From Plasmodium brasilianum (lineage: Eukaryota; Apicomplexa; Aconoidasida; Haemosporida; Plasmodiidae), in contig NC_090115.1 of assembly GCF_023973825.1 (NCBI RefSeq), forward strand, positions 434,001 through 498,000: 64,000 nucleotides of DNA. The letters are read 5' to 3'. The notes below the pieces were generated by a model. It had not been told where the DNA came from and did no database searches. It worked only from the letters and a program-made list of their open reading frames with translations. The position numbers were made by a program, and so were the translations under genes. Shown one piece after another: positions 57,681 through 64,000 of the stretch (position 1 is the first letter of the stretch; every line of letters begins with the position of its first letter).

Positions 57681-59282
57681 AATTTCTAATTTTATTCGAA
57701 AAAATATAACAAACAACGCGTAAAAGTGGAGTAGTTACGCATGCATACGTTCATGCGCGCAAACATACAAACATATAAACAAACAAAAAATGTATAAACA
57801 TATATATATTTTCCAAATGAAACACTTTTACAACACTTACTATCCCTGTAATATTTTTTATACACATATGAAACATAAATATTAACATTTAATGTAGATC
57901 AAACGTACAAGTGGTAACTTGAGTGAATATTACATGAACAGTACATGCGTTTTTTTTTTTTTTTTTTTTTGTTTTTTTGTGTGTGTGTATGTTCTTTCTT
58001 TTTCTTTATATTTCTTTATTATCTTTTTGGTTTATGATGGAAACAAATTTTAATTTACTTGTCATATAAATACGCGCATACGTAAAGCATACATTAGGAA
58101 TACATAAAAAATACATAAAGCATACATAAAGCATACATAAAGCATACATAAATTATACATAAATTATACATAAATTATACATAAATTATACATAAATTAT
58201 ACATAAAGCACAAATAAACTATATTCCTATATTTTGTAACATGACAAAAAAAGTCTACTTAATTACTGTTAATTTAAGTATTTAATTACATAATATAACA
58301 AAGTTTTTTTTTTTTTTTTATTTTATTTTGCTGTTTTTTTTTTCTTTTTCTTTTTTTATTATTTCTTTAAAACTTAAAGGAAAACATGTTCTCAAATAGC
58401 GTATTTTCTGCAAAAAAAAAGAAAAAAAATATACATGTACATTTACACATACACATCATGCAAAATGCTGAACACAAATAACTATGGGATGCAAACATAT
58501 GTTGGCACGTGAAAACACACACAAACTCTCATTGTATAAAATGTCAAACAGTAATAAGAAGTATGAAGAAGTATGAAGAAGAAAATAGAAAAATACATAA
58601 ATATTTGCACAATAATTATATAATAAACATGTATTTTAAAACAAAAAAAAACAATCTAATGTGGGACATATTGTAAAAAAAAAAAATTGTAAAATAAGCA
58701 AAAAGTTATATACATACATACATCCCATCCACCCCATACATGCATATATGTAAGTTCCTTATAACGCTCGTGCATTATTTTTATTTTTGTTTTCAATAAA
58801 TAAGCATAAATTTCAGTCTATGCAAAAATTTTCTTACATAGGTTAAAGGATCTACAAAAAAAATTTAACTTAATTATGTTAAGTGAATTAAAATATGCAA
58901 ATTGTATAACAACTCTAAAATTACAAATTTTAACAAAATCTTCCTTAATTTTTATATTATTTTATTATATTTTTTTTTCTTTTTTTTTTTGGTGCCATAC
59001 ACATACGGTATACAAGAATAAGTAAACATATATTATGTATATATTACACGTTCGCATGTTTTATATATATATATATATATATATACATATATGTATACGT
59101 ATGAATATAATACTGTATTTTAAGGTGCTTCCATACACAGTTCAAAAATGTAACGTATATTTATAAATGTGTTATTCAACAAAAAAATGAAAAACGTTTA
59201 ATTTAAAAAAGAATAAAGATAAATAAAAATTAACGATCTTCCAAATCAACAGATGATAATATACAATGTAATTTACGCGTAA
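57681..59282. other. Spacer upstream of the 2,960-residue gene
   Basis: Presumed promoter of the giant gene. It contains a TACATAAAGCA/TACATAAATTA array (58100-58215), TA runs and homopolymers. On the minus strand two splice-compatible fragments occur: a TTTTGTAG acceptor followed by ATCCTTTAACCTAT and a GTAAGA donor (58838-58851), and a TTTTGCAG acceptor followed by a frame coding NTLFENMFSFKF then stop (58413-58372). Their phases do not join cleanly (a T+AA stop results), so no gene is called. Confidence 0.45.
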
Positions 59283-59395
59283 TTATTTCGTTTCTCGTTC
59301 TTCTTTCTGTTCTTCTTTCTGCTCTTGTTTCTGCTCTTGTTTCTGCTCTTGTTTCTGCTCTTGTTTCTGTTCTTGTTTCTGTTCTTGTTCACATT
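59283..59395 (-). CDS. Possible terminal exon encoding an EQKQ repeat
   Basis: On the minus strand a good acceptor (CTATTTTAG) is followed by 36 codons reading CEQEQKQEQKQ, later EEQKEERETK, then TAA. The unit is 12 bases (GAGCAGAAACAA) and preserves frame. The repeat together with the acceptor and stop suits a terminal exon of a leftward gene, but I could not find the upstream exons between 59400 and 63400 with matching phase (one base must precede). It could equally be a non-coding 12-base array. Confidence 0.3.
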
Positions 59396-60822
59396 CTAAA
59401 ATAGTCAGAACAACACTTTAACAACGAATTCAAAACGGAAACGCGCATATATTTGGGGAAAATAAATGCCTATCAGTAAAACTTGCTGCGGTGAAATTTG
59501 AATAAATATATATTTACATATGTGAATATAAGTACATACATATATATGCACGTACATATGTATATATGCAAATGGGTGAATAAATGCATGTAATGTTTTT
59601 CACAACGATAAACACTACAATTACACATGACTAGGATTTTTGCACAAAATAAATATTGCAAAAAACAAAAGACAAAATGAAACGGAAGAATAGTTCACAA
59701 TGAAAACGGAAAATAATATTTTATGAGGTGTAAGGGCCAATAATTCATGTCACCATGCAGCACAAAATGTGTAAAGTGTTTATATTATACACGTATTGTA
59801 TGTATTCAATTTTCATGGACATACATAAAGATATATACACTTTTGTTTTAGAAATATTTAAAAATGTTTTTTATTTAGCGCTTCTTGAGGAGGAACAATA
59901 TACATACTTATTCATGTATGTACTTATTCATGTATGTACTTATCCATGTATGTACTTATTCATGTATGTACTTATGTATGTATGTACATATTTATGTATG
60001 TACATATTTATGTATGTACATATTTATGTATGTACATATTTATGTATGTACTTATCCATGTATGTACTTATCCATGTATGTACTTATCCATGTATGTACT
60101 TATCCATGTATGTACTTATCCATGTATGTACTTATTCATGTATGTACTTATGTATGTATGTGTGTGCATATTCATGTATGTACTTATCCATGTATGTACT
60201 TATTCATGTATGTACTTATGTATGTATGTACATATTTATGTATGTACATATTTATGTATGTACATATTTATGTATGTACATATTTATGTATATATATATT
60301 TATGCAGCATTTTTTGCAATACCTCAAGTGCAGGAAAGTTAAGCCAGCATAAAATTAGCAAAAACAGATTGTTAACCAACTTAAGTTTAAAATTTGAAAA
60401 GAGGCACCTTCAGTTTCCATGATTTCTGTAGCACGGAGTTTATATGCATATTGAAGTTTTTCTTTTTTCATATTTTAATTTATACTCCATTTTTTTTTTT
60501 TTTTTCCCCCTATTTTAACAAATGGAAAATTTTTCTGAAGTGTTCAGAATTTTTTTACCATTTTTTATTATATCTAGCCATAAGTTTCTCATTTTGTAGG
60601 TAAAACAAAAACGTGTGCATAAGTCCTGTATTATAATTTTTGCCGAACAAAAATTTTTATTTTAATTCTTATGAGAAGGAAGAATGAAGGAAAAATATAG
60701 AAAAGGAAAAAAATAGAAAAAAACTAAAAAAAAAAATGGGAAAAAATAGAAAAGAATAGGAAAAAATAGGAAAAAATAGGAAAAAATAGGAAAAAATAGG
60801 AAAAAAAATTGTTAACTTGTAG
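59396..60822. other. Spacer with TACTTATCCATGTATG array and isolated coding-like patches
   Basis: It contains the array at 59905-60300. After an acceptor-like AAGTGCAG at about 60336, a plus-strand frame reads KLSQHKISKNRLLTN onward to RHLQFP and a TGA at 60422. After ATTTTGTAG at about 60600, another reads VKQKRVHKSCIIIF to a TAA. Both look coding but have no matching donors, so neither is called as a gene. Confidence 0.35.
59905..60300. repeat. 12-base array TACTTATCCATG / TACATATTTATG with TATG
   Basis: About 390 bases of units such as TATGTACTTATCCATG and TATGTACATATTTATG. The order of the unit types is mirrored (STARTS Tyr-Leu, then Tyr-Ile, then back), suggesting block duplication. All forward frames stay open as an artefact. 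Confidence 0.85.
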
Positions 60823-61173
60823 ATGTCTTATCTATTTATACAACATCCTATTAAGTTCCATCGCTTTGGTTATAATAGTATTTATCTTTGTATAGTTAAG
60901 GGTTTTATTTTTTTTTTATTTCACATTACCAAAGTTATTTATGCGGATTGTCCATTATCCAAATATTTCGATCCAATGCAAGAAGTTATCTGTACGCTTT
61001 CATTTTACGTCGTTTTGTTCCATTTTGCTTCATTTTATCCTATTTTACATATTTTTATTTCTCTTTAGTTTTTTTTTTTTTTTTTTATTAAATATCTTTC
61101 CGGCAATTTTACTTGTAAATGGTTTTGCTTTAAAATCTGTTCTTGTGGAATTGTTGTTTATCCCTTGACATGA
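60823..61173 (+). CDS. Possible small two-exon membrane protein
   Basis: Candidate exon 1 is 60823-60984: it reads MSYLFIQHPIKFHRFGYN, a hydrophobic stretch IYLCIVKGFIFFLFHI and YADCPLSKYFDPMQE. An 84-base intron with a weak GTTATC donor and a good CTCTTTAG acceptor keeps phase 0. Exon 2 (61069-61173) gives six Phe, then KYLSGNFTCKWFCFKICSC and GIVVYPLT, then TGA, for 88 residues in all. The second exon has four Cys within eleven residues. The codon mix is more gene-like than its surroundings, but the T18 start of exon 2, the poor donor and the absence of a known homologue keep confidence low. Confidence 0.25.
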
Positions 61174-62578
61174 TTTATAATTTTGTACAAGCGAAAAAAT
61201 TTTAACATTACATAACAGTTACGGCAATATTATCACGTGATGTGTGCGTATATATTTACATACATTCGTAGAAGGAACATATATGCATGTATGTACGTAT
61301 TCATGTATGTATGTTTGTATGTAAATTATAAAGAGTGTATATCGTGATTAATGAAACGCTTCATTTCTTCAAATGAGTAGAGCGAAAAGCGAAAAAATTT
61401 TATTACAGTTCATCGTTGGTATACGAATTGCGCTTACGAAATAATATTGTAACTAAACCCAGTGTATGAACAAAATATGTAAGTGAATATGCGATGATGG
61501 GATTTTTATTTATTAGTAGTAGGTAAACCCGGACAAGGGAAGTTTGGTATATTTATAAAAACATGGATGATGCGTATGTAAAGGGGCACGTAAATATATG
61601 TACGTATGTATGTATATTTTTGTAACAATACAAAATTTTTTTTACCATGTCTATTTTGTTTTTATGTAAATACATTCAAAGTTGCGTGCACATATGAAAA
61701 AAAAAATTTTTTTTTTCCTATTTATTACATATAATTCTACTCAAGAAATACAAATAACTGTGGGGAATGTTTAAAAGAACGTATGAGTATGCAGAAAAAT
61801 AATTGTCAACATAGCAATGCTGTTCTTTTATGAAATGATAATAAAGCCCTAAAAACAGTCTGTTCATCATTTCAAACTGAAACTTTTCATTACTATTCTT
61901 ATAATTGCTGTACTTATTACAGTAAATGCTGCACTTATTACAGTAATTGCTACTCCTATTGCAGTAAATGCTGCTCCCGTTGCTGCCGTTATAATATAAT
62001 TTAAAGGATTATATGTGCAAGTAAGCTTTTGCCATATTAATAAAAAAGGGAAAAATAAAAAGTTCCATAGACTTAAGCAATAACAACAAAAAAGATAGCA
62101 TGATAGACACACAATGCTTTATCTTGTCTCCACTGGGCATTAAATAGTGTATGGATCTCTACACAGCAACAATATGAAACACATGTTTGCTTAATAACAC
62201 CGAGAAATACGTATACTCCAATTACGATATATGGCCTTACTATTTCACTGCATGTATATATGTATTCCATGTTTTTGAAAATTAATTTTTAAAACTACTT
62301 AAGTGTTATAACTACTAAAAAGTAATTCATTCTGTATATTAGATAAATTTTTAGTATAACAGATTTAGATCTGCATATAAAAATATATATATCTATATAC
62401 ATATATATGTATGTATATACATGTATATACTTAAGTATATATAGATGGGTTCTCTTTCCTCATGATGGTGTGTGCGCATATTTTACAGCATTGCACTTGC
62501 AAACAATTTTAAGCGGAAAAAAAATATTATATTAAATAGTATGTAACGCGTATGACGAACCATACGGTGGGATGAAAA

Positions 62579-62656
<78 letters not shown>

Positions 62657-63253
62657 AAAATGAAAAACGGCAAAATGACAAAATAAAAAGCAACAAAACG
62701 AAAAAACGATAAAATAACAAAATGACAAAATAAAAAGCAACAAAACGAAAAAACGATAAAATAACAAAATGACAAAATGACAGTATAGCAAAAAAAATAA
62801 AAATAAAATTGCAATAATATTACACTAAAATAATAAGAAGTATAAAGCGAAAACCAGAGGGGCACGACAATCATACGATGCATTTTATATAAAATATGCT
62901 TTTTAGTAAAAGCAAAAAAAAAAAAAAAATAGAATGAAAAATGAAGAACAAAGAGTGATGAGTAATCAGCTTATAAGGAATAATTTTAAAAACAGAAATA
63001 AAGAACGTACGAAATACTAAGCATAATATATTACAATAAAGCAGAATAGTGTAATATTGTTTCTGAACAGACATATATATATATATAAATGTATATGTAC
63101 GTAATTATGAAAAAGTAGAAACTAATCAAATGTGAAAAAATAAAAAAAAGGGGGAAGAAAAAAGAACTGGAACGAAAATCGTACCATTTCTCGGAAAAAA
63201 ATATTAAAACAAGTCCGAAGGCTTGGCTTATAAGTCCATACGTTATATTGTAT

Positions 63254-63286
<33 letters not shown>

Positions 63287-63499
63287 CATGTACGTATGTG
63301 CGTATGCAGTATATGTACACGGGCGTGTATACGAATGTTATAATGCCGTTCGGCCCCATTTCATATGTTCACAATAATAAAGTATGATATATCATATGTT
63401 AGTTTGTACGCATAAGGGAGTGTCAAAAAAAAAAAAAAAAAAAAAAAAAAGAAGTCTACACTTTTGGCTGATCGCCATTCAAGGATAGAAAGCATAAAG
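61174..63499. other. Spacer before the right-edge gene
   Basis: It contains A-rich tracts (62580-62655, an almost pure A run about 75 bases long), AAACGAAAAAACGATAAAATAACAAAATG repeats (62660-62790), TA runs (63252-63276) and an A29 tract at 63425-63450. On the minus strand at 61867-62270 there are overlapping hydrophobic frames (see findings). No gene is called. Confidence 0.45.
61867..62277 (-). pseudogene. Possible remnant of a small membrane-protein gene
   Basis: On the minus strand an ATG near 62270 opens MEYIYTCSEIVRPYIVIGV, with TCVSYCCCVEIHTLFNAQW. After about 62110 a different frame reads LWNFLFFPFLLIWQKL, then NYIITAATGAAFTAIGVAI, then FTVISTAIIRIV, to a TGA at 61867. Both halves are hydrophobic and low in Asn, unlike translated spacer. 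They do not share a frame and no clear intron joins them. It could be a decayed gene, an unspliced gene with unusual borders, or chance. The Ala/Ile/Thr-rich tail is a good transmembrane candidate. Confidence 0.2.
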
Positions 63500-64000
63500 A
63501 TGAATCATATATTCACATTTGAAACTAACCTAAATGATATTTTTACCAGGGATGATATAGAGAAGTCCGAAAGATGTTGCGATTACTGTATAAAAAGGAA
63601 AAGGGTATGCAAATGCGAGACGATAAAAAGGGAGTTGGGCAGGTGAGGGAGGAAGAAAATGAAATGTACCCATGTGTATGTGTTGTATTGTGAATATGCC
63701 TATGTGTATGTGCCTATGTGCATGTGCCTATGTGTATGTGCCTATGTGTATGTGCCTATGTGTATGTGCCTATGTGTATGTGCCTGTGTGTATGTGCCTA
63801 TGTGTATGTATCGTATTGTGTACTTGTTTGTGTGTGAATTTGTCCGTGTGAGTGTAAAAAAAAAAAATAAGTGGGTCCAGAAAATATAGAAGAGACTTAT
63901 TTGTTCGAATTATAAATTTATCTCATCTCGTGGGTATTATCATAAGTACTGCTCATTTTTGGAAAGTACTATAAAATAATTAGACATATTACGTGCACAG
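63500..64000 (+). CDS. 5' part of a Cys-rich protein gene, continuing past the window
   Basis: Exon 1 is 63500-63642 (MNHIFTFETNLNDIFTRDD, then ERCCDYCIKRKRVCKCETI, ending RELG). It ends at a GTGAGG donor in phase 2. The best acceptor is GGGTCCAG at 63880, and exon 2 continues in frame with RKYRRDLFVRIINLSHLV. It then either reaches a TAA at about 63974 or splices again (GTATTA or GTACTA donors). The window ends on a further CAG. The CCxxC...CxC cluster within 13 residues suggests metal binding or disulfides. The frame upstream of 63500 has no earlier ATG. The 238-base intron is mostly a CTATGTGTATGTGC array. Not recognised; the rest of the gene is needed. Confidence 0.45.
63690..63815. repeat. 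Array CCTATGTGTATGTG
   Basis: About eight copies of a 12-14 base unit (TATGTGTATGTGCC) in the first intron of the right-edge gene. Translations of it are periodic artefacts. Confidence 0.85.

Noticed and set aside
59755..60422. 195-residue Tyr/Leu/Met/Cys-rich plus-strand frame
   Set aside because: Most of it is the TACTTATCCATGTATG array. The short non-repeat start and end may be parts of real exons, but the whole frame is not a protein.

Overview
The window is nuclear DNA of a malaria parasite (genus Plasmodium). The evidence is very AT-rich intergenic DNA full of homopolymers and microsatellites, genes interrupted by short AT-rich GT-AG introns, proteins swollen with Asn/Lys/Asp low-complexity tracts, and a clear SERCA-type Ca2+-ATPase of the ATP6 family. 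From memory, ATP6 and the V-ATPase subunit C gene lie close together on P. falciparum chromosome 1, so this looks like the orthologous core (not subtelomeric) segment in another species. The mix of Asn-rich proteins and long microsatellites would suit a P. malariae- or P. ovale-like parasite, but the species cannot be fixed from the sequence alone.

Left to right: a repeat-rich spacer (1-2671); BMS1, the GTPase of small-subunit processome maturation (minus, 2672-6598); a small predicted exported protein with signal peptide, PEXEL-like motif and a long Lys/Arg-rich repeat (minus, 8370-9242); a 1,633-residue Asn-rich protein of unknown function (minus, 10473-15374); a four-exon TSR2 gene, the predicted chaperone of ribosomal protein eS26, assembled here by hand (minus, 17628-18949); a long divergent spacer; ATP6/SERCA in three exons (plus, 23647-27966); a two-exon EF-hand-like protein (plus, 29351-30729); V-ATPase subunit C (plus, 33240-34390); a protein with two HARP-like segments and a C-terminal BRCT domain (plus, 37056-39573); a DEDDy 3'-5' exonuclease (minus, 40462-42045); a two-exon protein of unknown function (plus, 44433-47094); a 2,960-residue Asn-rich protein with a possible eIF4E-binding motif (minus, 48798-57680); a 5.8-kb stretch with only fragmentary splice-compatible coding patches; and the 5' end of a Cys-rich gene running off the right edge (plus, 63500 onward).

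Two genes act in 40S ribosome biogenesis (BMS1, TSR2) and two are ion pumps of internal membranes (ATP6 of the ER, V-ATPase C of acidic compartments and plasma membrane). There are no operons; each gene has its own spacer. Three genes (ATP6, V-ATPase C and the BRCT protein) each change reading frame exactly at a coding poly-A run. The likeliest cause is homopolymer length error in the assembly, but it deserves a direct check. No rRNA, recognisable tRNA, transposon or CRISPR array was seen.
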